Assembly (NCBI GenBank): GCA_964555645.1
Contig: CAZKTA010000004.1
Coordinates: 124,001 to 188,000 of the forward strand
Direction of reading: 5' to 3'
Length of the DNA stretch: 64,000 nt
DNA from: DTLC01 sp964555645
GTDB lineage: Bacteria; Verrucomicrobiota; Verrucomicrobiia; Limisphaerales; DTLC01
Under the pieces are notes generated by a model, which was given only the letters and a program-made list of their open reading frames with translations, was not told the origin of the DNA and did not search any database. Within the stretch, counting starts at the first letter, position 1. Each line of letters opens with the position of its first letter. Shown piece by piece: positions 33,533-42,359 of this stretch. The position numbers and the translations under genes were made by a program.

Positions 33533-33569
33533 TGGGACAGCCGCGGCACTCGGTACGAGTAGTGCACTA

Positions 33570-34097
33570 TTAGCGTGTGCGCACGAAAACTGAGAGTATG
33601 CCAAGCAGCATGACAAACAGCACTATCACAAGTGCAATAAAGCGGTTTCGCGCAACGCGTTTTTCGTAGCGTAACGGGCGTGGCCCCTGGATGCTACCAG
33701 CCGCAAGGTAACTTACGAGTTTCGGGTTACTTGCCGTCGGGCCGCGGAGAAAACATTTTAGCCGGTTCACAAGTGCAACCAGGTCGTATTTCCGGACACC
33801 GAACTCGTTGAAGTGGTCGGGTGTGGTAGGATTTTCGGTGTTAATTTCAAGGACTGCGCGGTCCACGATTTCCAGCACGGGCTCATGGTTCGGGTTCTGG
33901 ACTTGGGCGGGCGGTTGATTTGTATGCGTGACTGTTGGGCCACGGGGTAGGGCAGTTGATCTGAACCGGCCCTGCGGCATCGCATTTTGCAACTGTGATT
34001 CAAGCCGCTGAATTTGCCGTTGGAGTTCATTCAACTCGGCGTTCAACGCACGCGCGCGTTCTGAAACCGGGTCAGGTTTGCGTTTCAACAGGCTCAT
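33570..34097 (-). CDS. Coiled-coil, tail-anchored membrane protein of unknown function
   Basis: 175 residues from the ATG at 34097 (MSLLKRKPDP). Residues 10-40 are a short coiled coil (ERARALNAELNELQRQIQRL, in part). A proline-rich linker follows, then a conserved-looking middle block 'PDHFNEFGVRKYDLVALVNRLKCFLRG', which I do not recognise. A single membrane helix near the C-terminus (about 150-170: FIALVIVLFVMLLGILSVF) ends in RTR. The orientation would be a cytoplasmic N-terminus with a short tail outside. It lies 38 bases after the small membrane gene before it, within a compact unit with 34136-34339 and 34357-35034. No function is proposed. Confidence 0.65.
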   Translation of the reverse strand: MSLLKRKPDPVSERARALNAELNELQRQIQRLESQLQNAMPQGRFRSTALPRGPTVTHTNQPPAQVQNPNHEPVLEIVDRAVLEINTENPTTPDHFNEFGVRKYDLVALVNRLKCFLRGPTASNPKLVSYLAAGSIQGPRPLRYEKRVARNRFIALVIVLFVMLLGILSVFVRTR

Positions 34098-34135
34098 GTT
34101 TATCTCAGTTGCACACGTGACCACAGCCGGGTTGG

Positions 34136-34339
34136 CTATTGGTCTTTAGCCCGTGCGACTGCTACGCGCCGCAGCAACCAGCCTGTAACAGCCACGGCAA
34201 ACCCGGCTGTTGATTCAAGTCCTGCCATGGTCGTGTTGCCCGGGCCAAACCGGATTGCCGCATCCAGCATCATAAGTGCACCGCCGAGCATCAGCATCCA
34301 GCCTACCCCGAGCAATAAAATTGCCTTTTTGCACGCCAT
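34136..34339 (-). CDS. Small two-helix membrane protein of unknown function
   Basis: 67 residues from the ATG at 34339, which lies 17 bases after the stop of the preceding coiled-coil gene. Two hydrophobic helices are seen: 'KAILLLGVGWMLMLGGALMML' as about 5-25 and 'TAGFAVAVTGWLLRR' as about 42-56, joined by a short loop with 'AAIRFGPGNTT'. The tail is basic. It is not related by eye to holins, toxins or secretion components. The position between two coiled-coil tail-anchored proteins suggests a small membrane complex. Confidence 0.55.
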   Translation of the reverse strand: MACKKAILLLGVGWMLMLGGALMMLDAAIRFGPGNTTMAGLESTAGFAVAVTGWLLRRVAVARAKDQ

Positions 34340-34356
34340 CTCGCGCGCAGCAACTG

Positions 34357-35034
34357 TCAGTGCCGCATCAACACAATCGCAAGCAAAATCAATGCGACCA
34401 GCGCAACTGTTGCCAATGGCCATGTGATGGCCAAGCCGAGCTTGCACAGTTCTAAGAACCTCTTGTGCCCGAGCAGAAGCTCGTGTGCAGCAGTCGGTTG
34501 TTTTTCGTATTCGGGACCATTTTTTTCGGTACCCGAAAGCAACGGAAACTTCAGCCGGGCTGCGTTTAGTTCCATTCGTGCATTTTCGATTGTGGTAAGA
34601 GCTTTTGTCAGTTCAACATCGAAGTTGTCTTTTGTCCATGTGTCTTCGTGGATTGCCTCAACTTTCTCGAGCGAAGCGCGCAGGTCTGTGATTGCCTTTG
34701 CCATTTGCTCGGCTTCGCGCCTGTGTTCGAATTCGGCTTCTTCGAGCAAGCCAAGGGCGCGTGTTATGCCGTGGACGACCTCGTTTCTGCCGGTGGTAAA
34801 CTCGGCCTGGCGCCGGCGTATTTCCTCGAGGGCAGCGCGTTGTCGCTCAAGCTCTTCCTGCTGGCGCTTTAACTCGGCGAGTTTCTGCTGCGCCTGGGTT
34901 ACTTTCAGGTCAACTTCTTCAAGTGTAGGCGGGCGCGTTTGTGCATGTGCCCCCTCAAGTGTGGTGGCACTGCGTGTCTTGTGCATCTGAAAATCCGCAT
35001 CAACAAATTCGGTTCCGTCGTATTCAGAAGGCAT
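34357..35034 (-). CDS. Coiled-coil protein with C-terminal membrane anchor, unknown function
   Basis: 225 residues from the ATG at 35034 (MPSEYDG). After an acidic N-terminus there is a strong heptad-rich coiled coil at about 42-85 (LKVTQAQQKLAELKRQQEEL and so on), then a second helical block to about 150. A segment with 'FPLLSGTEKNGPEYEKQ' follows. A membrane helix lies at about 203-222 (ITWPLATVALVALILLAIVL) and the protein ends MRH. The architecture, coiled coil then tail anchor, matches its neighbour at 33570, but sequence similarity is slight. It is the first gene of the minus-strand unit. No family was recognised. Confidence 0.65.
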   Translation of the reverse strand: MPSEYDGTEFVDADFQMHKTRSATTLEGAHAQTRPPTLEEVDLKVTQAQQKLAELKRQQEELERQRAALEEIRRRQAEFTTGRNEVVHGITRALGLLEEAEFEHRREAEQMAKAITDLRASLEKVEAIHEDTWTKDNFDVELTKALTTIENARMELNAARLKFPLLSGTEKNGPEYEKQPTAAHELLLGHKRFLELCKLGLAITWPLATVALVALILLAIVLMRH

Positions 35035-35304
35035 GACCACACTCTATGCCGCAGGCAACACCGTGTAAAGCAACTGATGTAGTTTTGGTTGATTGCCACA
35101 GTCATTAACAACGTTGGGCGCTTGAGTTTATGTTTGGTTCGCTGTTGGTAGTCCAGCCGTTAGGCTAAGGGCAGCGGGTCGAGGTCACCGAGCAAAACGA
35201 GTCGAAGCCCGGACTATGGCTCGGTCTGGACATTACGGGACTTGTGCGGGATTTGATCGGCGTGACAGATTTGATTACGTCGGTAGTGATTCAGGTTATT
35301 TACG

Positions 35305-36477
35305 CTATTGCGTTTGCAGCCGACTGAGGTACCGCTCAATTCTTTTGGTTGCTTCAATTAGCTGGTCATACCCGGTTGCAAAACACGCGCGCACGAAACC
35401 GGCGCCGTTTTGACCAAAGGCTGAGCCGGGCACCATTGCAACGCGCTCGGCCTGCAGCAGCCCAACAGCAAACTCGCGGTCGCTCAACCCTGGTACTGGC
35501 ACAGCGGGAAAAGCGTAGAATGAGCCGCATGGTAAATGACATTTAAGACCGAGCTCGTTGAATCTGCGCACCAGAAAATCGCGTCTGCGGCGGTATTGGT
35601 CGCGCATGTGCTTGACGGCTTCGTCACCGCGTGTGAGTGCTTCGATGGCAGCTTCCTGGCTGACGATCGAGGCGCACATCATCGAGTATTGGTGCACTTT
35701 CATCATGGCCTCGATCAGCTCAGCCGGACCGCATGCGTACCCGATACGCCAGCCTGTCATTGCAAATGCCTTAGACAGTCCGTGCAATAGGACTGTACGC
35801 TCGCGCATACCCGGCAGGCTAGCAATGCTGATGTGTTCGCCCTCGAACGTTAGCTCCGAGTATATCTCGTCACTTAACACGAGCAGGTCTTTCTCGATGC
35901 AGAACCTTGCGATTGCTTCGAGCTGTTGCCGTGTGCAAGTGCCGCCGGTCGGATTGCACGGCAGGTTTAACACGAGTAATTTTGCGCCTGGTTGCCATGC
36001 AGCCGCAAGTGCGTCGGCTGTGAGCGCAAAGTTATCCTTCGGATAAGTCGGCACCGGTATTGCAACCCCGTGGGTTAGGACAATGCTCGGGTGATAACTC
36101 ACGTAACACGGTTGGTGGAACATGACTTTATCGCCCGGGTTAACCAGCGCACGAAATGCAATGTCCAGTGCCTCGGACACGCCGACTGTGACAAGGATTT
36201 CGTCCTCGGGCCGATACCCGATGCCGAAGTGTTTCTCGACGTACCGACAGATTGCACGACGCAGTTCAATTAACCCGAGGTTGGACGTGTAGTGCGTTCT
36301 GCCTTTTTCGATTGCGTAAATTGCGGCTTCGCGGATGTGCCATGGCGTGTCAAAGTCAGGCTCGCCTATGCCGAGCGAGATTACACCGTCCATCTTGGCT
36401 ACGATCTCAAAAAAGTCGCGTATGCCAGATCGTGGCAGAGTCGCCACATGCCGTGCGATGAATCGTGTAAAATCCAT
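35305..36477 (-). CDS. PLP-dependent aminotransferase, class I/II fold
   Basis: 390 residues, the normal length. The PLP lysine is Lys236 in 'HGLSKAFAMTGWRIGY'. 'NLPCNPTGG' (171-179) includes the Asn that contacts the cofactor ring, 'SDEIYSEL' (202-209) the Asp-x-x-Tyr pair, and the C-terminal Arg that binds the substrate carboxylate lies in 'FVRACFATG'. This is the aspartate/aromatic aminotransferase class, subgroup 'aminotransferase A' or similar. The amino-acid substrate is not determined. It follows an Lrp/AsnC regulator by 43 bases on the same strand, which suggests control by an amino acid. Confidence 0.92.
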   Translation of the reverse strand: MDFTRFIARHVATLPRSGIRDFFEIVAKMDGVISLGIGEPDFDTPWHIREAAIYAIEKGRTHYTSNLGLIELRRAICRYVEKHFGIGYRPEDEILVTVGVSEALDIAFRALVNPGDKVMFHQPCYVSYHPSIVLTHGVAIPVPTYPKDNFALTADALAAAWQPGAKLLVLNLPCNPTGGTCTRQQLEAIARFCIEKDLLVLSDEIYSELTFEGEHISIASLPGMRERTVLLHGLSKAFAMTGWRIGYACGPAELIEAMMKVHQYSMMCASIVSQEAAIEALTRGDEAVKHMRDQYRRRRDFLVRRFNELGLKCHLPCGSFYAFPAVPVPGLSDREFAVGLLQAERVAMVPGSAFGQNGAGFVRACFATGYDQLIEATKRIERYLSRLQTQ

Positions 36478-36520
36478 GTGGATTACGCTTCGGTCTGACC
36501 GCGCAGATCACGCCGGCCGG

Positions 36521-37003
36521 TTACGGTGTAACTTTGAGTCGCTCGGGTTCAGGCGGCGGCACATCAAGCAGGAACCCGTGCTCTTTGTATGATCTGAGAA
36601 GAAAATGTGTCGAGGTTGACAGTACACCAGCAAGCGGTGCCAGTTTTTCAGACACAAACGCTGCCACCTTTTGCAAGCTCGGCCCGCTTACAAACACCAG
36701 CAGGTCATACGCACCCGACATGAGGTAACACGACTCGACTTCATCGAACCGGCTGATGCGCTCGGCAAGCCGGTTGTAGCCGCCGCCGCGTTCTGGTGTG
36801 ATGCGCACCTCGATCACAGCCCGTACCATGCCGTCCTGTTCTTTCGACAAGTTCAGCACCGGGCGCCAACCCAGCAAAATCCGGTCTTTTTTGAGCTGAT
36901 CAATCTGGCGATTGACCTCTTCAACACTGACATTGAGCACTTGCGCCATTTGTTCGGCGCTTAGGTCAGGCTGTTCAAGCAATAGTTTAAGTACTAGGTT
37001 CAT
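36521..37003 (-). CDS. Lrp/AsnC-family transcriptional regulator
   Basis: 160 residues. An N-terminal winged helix-turn-helix ('LSAEQMAQVLNVSVEEVNRQID', about 14-35) is followed by the RAM/ligand-binding domain with 'VRAVIEVRITPERGGGYNRLAERI' and 'EVESCYLMSGAYDLLVFVSG'. The glycine-rich region is where Lrp-family members bind an amino acid. Compared with E. coli Lrp, the DNA-binding part is short at the start. It is encoded directly before the aminotransferase and probably regulates it. An operator was not identified. The start ATG at 37003 lies 86 bases from the tRNA 3' end. Confidence 0.9.
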   Translation of the reverse strand: MNLVLKLLLEQPDLSAEQMAQVLNVSVEEVNRQIDQLKKDRILLGWRPVLNLSKEQDGMVRAVIEVRITPERGGGYNRLAERISRFDEVESCYLMSGAYDLLVFVSGPSLQKVAAFVSEKLAPLAGVLSTSTHFLLRSYKEHGFLLDVPPPEPERLKVTP

Positions 37004-37088
37004 CAGACCCGTGATGTTGGCAAAACGCGGCTTTTAATCCAATCAAATCTGTCGGTGTGCAGTTGCCGGCAAGCAGCGTCTGTTTTGC

Positions 37089-37164
37089 TGGTGCGCGATG
37101 CAGGACTCGAACCTGCGACCCCCAGTGTGTGATACTGATGCTCTACCAACTGAGCTAATCGCGC
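37089..37164 (-). tRNA. tRNA-Val (anticodon CAC)
   Basis: The minus strand folds into a complete 73-base cloverleaf plus an encoded CCA (37089-37091). The acceptor stem is GCGCGAT/ATCGCGC, the D stem GCTC/GAGC, the T stem GCAGG/CCTGC with loop TTCGAGT, and the discriminator is A. The anticodon stem TCAGT/ACTGG has one T-G pair, and the seven-base loop ATCACAC puts CAC at 34-36, reading GUG. Position 32 is A, where C or T is usual. Confidence 0.9.
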
Positions 37165-37176
37165 AAGCCCGGTAAA

Positions 37177-37204
37177 ATAATAGCACTCAAGCTGCCGTAT
37201 TCAA
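37177..37204 (-). promoter_or_regulatory. Promoter of tRNA-Val
   Basis: On the minus strand TTGAAT (37204-37199) and TATTAT (37182-37177) are 16 bases apart, 12 bases upstream of the tRNA 5' end. The -10 matches five of six and the -35 four of six consensus bases. The remaining 270 bases to 37478 show no gene. Confidence 0.6.
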
Positions 37205-37478
37205 GCCTATCATTCAAACTCTCCATTCTTGGTTTCGGCTTTCTTGCGTATTATTTGGTCCTTGGTAGGGCTGCCTGCGTTATATTTAGGCCGTTGCAGC
37301 AGCTTTGACGAGCCAACCCCTTTGGCTTTTCGGATACTGATACTTTAGAACCTGCCGCTCCGAATTTTTGGGATTCCTCGCTCAGCGCGGCGCGGCCCGG
37401 GCTAAAAACGTTCCGTGGATGGTTTTATCAGATACGTTGATGCGGCTCGGTGCCTCGTTGACGGCTGTTGTATATGCG

Positions 37479-40400
37479 TTATTGGCTGGCTGATGCTCCG
37501 CCTGTTTGTTTTACCATGAAGTTGTACGTTCCGCTGCCGACAAGGAATGCTACATGGTTAGACTCAGCCCTGATGAATTGCATGGCTGAGGTTTGCGTGG
37601 CGGGTTTGCCGTCCACGGTTATCTGGGTTGGGTGATTGGCCGGGACGAAAACCGTAGCGGTTGTATTTGGTGGTACCGTAATTCGCCAATTGAACCTGGT
37701 CTTAGTTTTCCGCCAGTGACTTGCGATCAGTCCGTACGGCGATTTGTGCGTGGCTTTGACAAACGTTAAGCCCTCGACAGGATGCGGTTTCATGATGATG
37801 TGTTTGAAGCCGGGTTGGTTATCATCCGGTGCAATGCCTGCTAGGTACTCGAACAGCCAGATAATTAGGTCGCCCACAAGCATGACGTGGTTGTGCGAGT
37901 TCATTGCCGGATCAGCAGTGTCGCCGTTCCATAATTCCCAAATTGTTGTTGCGCCTTTCGAGATCATGTATCCCCAGCTCGGGTAATCCTGCTGCGTTGC
38001 GATTGTGTAGGCAAGATCGGGTCTGCCGTTTTCGGACAGCACACGCATTAGATGTTGTGCGCCAATAAGACCGGTGCCGATATGGCCTTTGGATTCGTTC
38101 TGGATCTTGTCCACCAGATGCGCGAATAGCCGGCTGCGCAGTTCTACCGGCACCAAACCAAATGCGAGTGGCAACACGCACGATGTCTGCGTACCATTAT
38201 CGTAACGGCCGCGCTCGCGATCGAGAAACTCGCGGTTGAAGGCTGCTTTGACTTCGTCAGCTAGTGTGGCAAACCGAGCTGCTTCATCGGTTTTGCCGAG
38301 CATGGTGGCGTAGTTTTGCATCAGTCGCAGGTCGTAGTAAAAGTAAGCTGTTGCCAGCAGTGTTTTGCTCGTGATTCGGTTCGTATCTTTGGTATGGATC
38401 AGCACAGGGTCTTCTGGTGGCACGCACCAGTCGCCGTAGCTGTCTTTCGAGATGATGCCGTTTGTGACGAAGCGCAGCATGTACTCGATCCATTTCTTTG
38501 CAGGAGTGTACTGGCGCGCGATTACGTCGGCGTCGGCAAACTGCCGGTAAATTGTATTCGGGATGATGACTGCGCTACTTGGCCAGGTGACATCGTCGTT
38601 GTAGATTGGCCAGTAGGGTGGGGCTACGTCCGGGATACTGCCGGAGTCCCTTTGTGCATCTGAGATGTCCTGAAGCCACTTTGCGTAAAATGCGGCATTG
38701 TTGAACAAGTAAGTTTCACCGCGCGATTCTTCGGACCGGTCGCCGAGCCATCCTTGGCGTTCGTCTCGCTGCGGGCAATCGGTCGGGATACTCCGGTAAT
38801 TACCGCGCACGCCCCACACCACGTTGCTGTATAGCCGGTTTAGGAACGGGTTCGAGCACTCAAATGTGCCGGCTGGCTCAAGGTCGTCATGCACGACACG
38901 GCCGTAGATCGAGTCGAGCGTTGGTTTGCCGGGGTATCCTCGCACTTCGACGTATCGGAAGCCGTGGTAGGTAAAACGCGGTTCGTAAACTTCAAGGCCG
39001 CTGCCCTTGAGCACGTAAGTATCAGTGGCCTTTGCACCGCGGAGGTTTGCCGTGTACAACGTGCCGTCCGGTTTGAGCGTTTCTGCATGGCGCAACGTGA
39101 CAGTTGTTCCAGCCGGGCCGCGCACTTTGAGTTTGCACCAGCCCACCATGTTTTGGCCCATGTCGAAGACGAACACGCCCGGCTTTGGCTCGGTTAAGGC
39201 GATTGGCTTGAGCGTTTGTGTGACGCGAATCGGTTGGATCATTTGTGCGACAAGTTTCCCTGCTGGCGCAGATACAATTTGCGGTGTAAGCCAGGCCGAG
39301 TCGTCGAACCCAGGTTTTGCCCAGCCATCGAACTGTTTGCGTGCATCGTAGTATTCGCCGTCGAATTCGCTGTTGGCCAGGATCGGCCCGTTTGTGGCAA
39401 GCTTCCACGAGTTGTCGCTGACGATCTCGGTCACGGAACCATCGTCGTGTTCGATCCGCAACTGCAGCAACAGCTTCGGGAACCCGTAGCTTACGGTGCC
39501 TGCGTACACCCTGCTGCGATCTGCGTAATAGCGTCCCCCACCCAAAACAACACCGAGTGCATTCTTGCCTTGCTTTAGCTGGTCTGTCACATCAAACGTA
39601 AGGTAAAAGACGCGCTTTGTGTAATCTGTGAGGGCCGGTGACAAAACGTGGTCGCTGACTTTCCGGCCGTTCAGGTAAAGTTCAGACAGCCCAAGCCCGC
39701 AGTAATACACCACCGCGCGAGTTACACTTTTGTCCAGTGTGAACTCTTTTCGCAACCAGCGTGCAGACAATGTGCGGTCTTCAGCAGTGCGTACATTACC
39801 CCATGGATCCATGCCCACTGGGCCGAGTTTTTTCGCAGTAACCCAGCCCGAGTCATCGAACTCTGGTTTGTTCCAGTCTGGGATTTCCCTGTCAGAGCTT
39901 TTCCACTGTTCATCTGTTGGTATTACTATCCTTTGGCCGTCTGCGAACTCGATTTCGAGCAGGCCAACTACACCCGCCGGTTTTGCATTTGTGCCCCTGT
40001 TAATGCCTGTCAACCCAAATACGTAAGTTGTGCCCGGCTCAAGCCGGCCGGTGATGTCGTTGTATTTTACGTTTCTGTAGCCGCGTCGTGCGCCGAGGTC
40101 TCGGTCGTTGAGCCAACCCCGGCACTCCTCATCACCTGCGTATTGGAAAATGGCGCGTTTAATTTCGCGCCCAGCCGGCAGATGCACTACACGCCTGAAA
40201 TAGTTTGTGCCAGGAGGCGCAGCTCTTTGCGGGTCACCCACCGGATACCAAATCCACCAAGTGCTACTTAGCCAATTTGTTTTTTCTTCGCCATCGAGTC
40301 CGATCCACTTCGCCTTCCAGTCTGATGGCTGTAGCAAACCCATTGACCAACGCGCAGGTTTGCTCCAGGGCGTCGGGCGGTCGTTCTTGTCCCAGACACG

Positions 40401-40793
40401 GACTTTCCAGTAGCAGAGCTGGTGAGACTGCAATGGCAGGCCGGCGTACCTGAGGTGAATTGATTGGTCTGAGTACACCTTGCCGCTATCCCACAAATCG
40501 CCCCAGTCAGCATGCAGCTTTGAGAGGCTGCTTGACACCAACACTTGGTAGGCCGTCTGGCGTTGGTTGCGTTCAGTCGAATGAATCACCCAGCTCAAGC
40601 GCGGCTGCAGCACGTCAATGCCGTTGGGATTTTTCAGATATTCGCACCTCAACTCGCCCACGGTCGTTTGGCCAATGCTCATGTGCACATGCCCAACGCA
40701 CACCACTGTTGCAGTCATCAGACCCGCCACTACACGCCAAACTCGCTTCTTGCAATGTTTAACTGCACGATGTTCGGCGTGTGCTTTCGGCAT
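37479..40793 (-). CDS. Secreted GH78 alpha-L-rhamnosidase
   Basis: 1104 residues from the ATG at 40793; the frame is open about 100 codons further, but that part lacks conservation. A hydrophobic stretch (about 18-37, 'VVAGLMTATVVCVG') fits a signal peptide. Domains in order: Bac_rhamnosid_N-type fibronectin-like part ('LRCEYLKNPNGIDVLQPRLSW', in part), a beta-sandwich (about 230-520), then the (alpha/alpha)6 catalytic domain. Its signature is 'TDCPQRDERQGWLGD' with Asp672 and Glu678, and a later 'TIWELWNGD'. A C-terminal beta-sandwich ends the protein. GH78 enzymes hydrolyse terminal alpha-L-rhamnose from pectin (rhamnogalacturonan) or glycosides. The gene is monocistronic, separated from era by a 560-base divergent region. 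Confidence 0.93.
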   Translation of the reverse strand: MPKAHAEHRAVKHCKKRVWRVVAGLMTATVVCVGHVHMSIGQTTVGELRCEYLKNPNGIDVLQPRLSWVIHSTERNQRQTAYQVLVSSSLSKLHADWGDLWDSGKVYSDQSIHLRYAGLPLQSHQLCYWKVRVWDKNDRPTPWSKPARWSMGLLQPSDWKAKWIGLDGEEKTNWLSSTWWIWYPVGDPQRAAPPGTNYFRRVVHLPAGREIKRAIFQYAGDEECRGWLNDRDLGARRGYRNVKYNDITGRLEPGTTYVFGLTGINRGTNAKPAGVVGLLEIEFADGQRIVIPTDEQWKSSDREIPDWNKPEFDDSGWVTAKKLGPVGMDPWGNVRTAEDRTLSARWLRKEFTLDKSVTRAVVYYCGLGLSELYLNGRKVSDHVLSPALTDYTKRVFYLTFDVTDQLKQGKNALGVVLGGGRYYADRSRVYAGTVSYGFPKLLLQLRIEHDDGSVTEIVSDNSWKLATNGPILANSEFDGEYYDARKQFDGWAKPGFDDSAWLTPQIVSAPAGKLVAQMIQPIRVTQTLKPIALTEPKPGVFVFDMGQNMVGWCKLKVRGPAGTTVTLRHAETLKPDGTLYTANLRGAKATDTYVLKGSGLEVYEPRFTYHGFRYVEVRGYPGKPTLDSIYGRVVHDDLEPAGTFECSNPFLNRLYSNVVWGVRGNYRSIPTDCPQRDERQGWLGDRSEESRGETYLFNNAAFYAKWLQDISDAQRDSGSIPDVAPPYWPIYNDDVTWPSSAVIIPNTIYRQFADADVIARQYTPAKKWIEYMLRFVTNGIISKDSYGDWCVPPEDPVLIHTKDTNRITSKTLLATAYFYYDLRLMQNYATMLGKTDEAARFATLADEVKAAFNREFLDRERGRYDNGTQTSCVLPLAFGLVPVELRSRLFAHLVDKIQNESKGHIGTGLIGAQHLMRVLSENGRPDLAYTIATQQDYPSWGYMISKGATTIWELWNGDTADPAMNSHNHVMLVGDLIIWLFEYLAGIAPDDNQPGFKHIIMKPHPVEGLTFVKATHKSPYGLIASHWRKTKTRFNWRITVPPNTTATVFVPANHPTQITVDGKPATQTSAMQFIRAESNHVAFLVGSGTYNFMVKQTGGASASQ

Positions 40794-41353
40794 GCGGTGA
40801 TACCGAGTAAAACAAATCGGTGTTCTCACGTTTTTAGACCTTGTTGAAACGCCGGTTATATTGCCAACTCGATGTTGGCGTTGTAAATGCTGGACGCACG
40901 TGATAACTGCGTTTGAACGAGTGCGTCTACATTTGCCGTTGTGGTAAGCGCGCGGTCGTGAAGCGCAGGCAAATTCCGCTTTTGGCGTACAGCGACTTTG
41001 GCAGCCAACGGTAGTCGCACACAGCCGGCATCGGGTGCGTAATGCGTAATCGGTGTGGATTAAGTTACGCACGTGTGCTGAATCCAGCACTAAAGGGTTG
41101 TATGCTGATCCAATCCTAAGTTTGGCAGGGCGGCTTGCTTGCTATTGAGTTGCTGTGTTTCGGTTTTGTTCATGCCGGTGTGGAATTGGCCGGAGACGCA
41201 ACCGTGCTGGTGGGGGCGGGTTTTTGGGTGGTTATGGTGTATGCACAGAAAGTAGGCACAGATTTACAGGCTTGCGCGGCGATAGTGTGGCCGGTACGAA
41301 AATTAAAGAGCATTGACAGTGCTTGTGCTTGGGCGTGCGTTTACACTTTACAT
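40794..41353. other. Divergent intergenic region GH78 / era
   Basis: About 560 bases. Both flanking genes have in-frame extensions into it, without homology. TTGACA at about 41313 with TACACT at about 41342 is spaced 23 bases apart, too far for a sigma-70 promoter. Nothing else is seen. Confidence 0.4.
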
Positions 41354-42265
41354 ATGAACAAGCAAGGCAACACCACATCGGGCGAGTTGTGTGTGGACAT
41401 GCACAACCCACAGTTTAAGTCTGGCTTGGCCGTGTTGGTGGGGCGGACTAATGTGGGCAAGTCAACCTTGTTGAATGCGCTTGTTGGGCGAAAAGTTTCG
41501 ATTGTTACACCCAAGCCACAGACAACGCGTGACCCGATTCAAGGTGTGGTCAACAGGCCGCAAGGTCAGATTGTGTTTGTTGATACGCCCGGTTTTTTCA
41601 AAACGCACCCAAGCAAGCTTGTAGACCAATTGCACGAGCGTACACAGCAGGCGTTGCAGGGCATAGACGTTGTGGTGCATGTTGTTGACCCGTCCCGGGC
41701 GATTGGTCCTGAGGACGAAATGGTATTGGAAGCGCTCACAGGTGTCACTCAACCACGGCTATTGTGTTTGAACAAGCTAGACCTGCCGGACCGGCCGTAT
41801 GTGGACGTGTGGAAGGCGCGGTCGAGCCAGTACGCCGGTGTGTACGAAGTGTCTGCTTACACTGGTCAGGGGCTTGAAGACCTTGTGCAGGGCATACTTG
41901 TGCATTTGCCAGTTGGCCCGCCCATGTATCCGGAAGACCAGGTCACAAACGCCCATCTAAACTTCATGCTCGGCGAGCTGATTCGCGAGAAAGTTTATCT
42001 GATCATGGACAAAGAAGTGCCATACCGCACCGCGGTTGAAATTGGCGCAGTCGAGGAAAAATGTGACAGCAAAGGGCAACCGCTTGTGCATGTGAAGGCT
42101 ACCCTGCTTGCAGCAAACGACAGATACAAACGCATGTTAATTGGCGCAGGCGGACGCCGGATTCGTGAGATTGGTCAGGCTGCACGGCAAGAGATGGAGT
42201 CGTTTTTGGGCAAAAAAGTGTTTTTGGACATGGACGTGCAAGTTGACCGGCACTTGGCGGTTTAA
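41354..42265 (+). CDS. era: GTPase Era
   Basis: 303 residues from the ATG at 41354, near the usual 300; an ATG at 41399 is also possible. GTPase motifs are G1 'GRTNVGKST', G3 'DTPGF', G4 'NKLD' and 'SAYTGQG'. The C-terminal KH domain is typical ('KRMLIGAGGRRIREIGQAAR', as a shorter core IGAGGRRI). Era binds the 3' end of 16S rRNA during 30S assembly and couples it to cell-cycle checks. A 9-base-pair hairpin at 42259-42282 overlaps the stop codon. There are no co-directional partners close by (rnc or recO are absent). Confidence 0.95.
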   Translation: MNKQGNTTSGELCVDMHNPQFKSGLAVLVGRTNVGKSTLLNALVGRKVSIVTPKPQTTRDPIQGVVNRPQGQIVFVDTPGFFKTHPSKLVDQLHERTQQALQGIDVVVHVVDPSRAIGPEDEMVLEALTGVTQPRLLCLNKLDLPDRPYVDVWKARSSQYAGVYEVSAYTGQGLEDLVQGILVHLPVGPPMYPEDQVTNAHLNFMLGELIREKVYLIMDKEVPYRTAVEIGAVEEKCDSKGQPLVHVKATLLAANDRYKRMLIGAGGRRIREIGQAARQEMESFLGKKVFLDMDVQVDRHLAV

Positions 42266-42282
42266 CCGGGTCGGGTTAAACC
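42259..42282 (+). terminator. Hairpin at the end of era, possible terminator
   Basis: GGTTTAACC (42259-42267) and GGTTAAACC (42274-42282) pair perfectly around a six-base loop. No T run follows, so a factor-dependent terminator or 3'-end stabiliser is more likely than an intrinsic one. Confidence 0.4.
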
Positions 42283-42359
42283 TGCTGATATGGGATTTGT
42301 ATTCTGCTTGTCGGCGCGTGCTACGCCGGCACTTTTACGAAACTGATTTGCTCGAAGTG

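Noticed and set aside
40794..41090. N-terminal extension of the GH78 protein by about 100 codons
   Set aside because: The extension precedes the signal-peptide-like segment and has no conserved pattern, so the ATG at 40793 is preferred.
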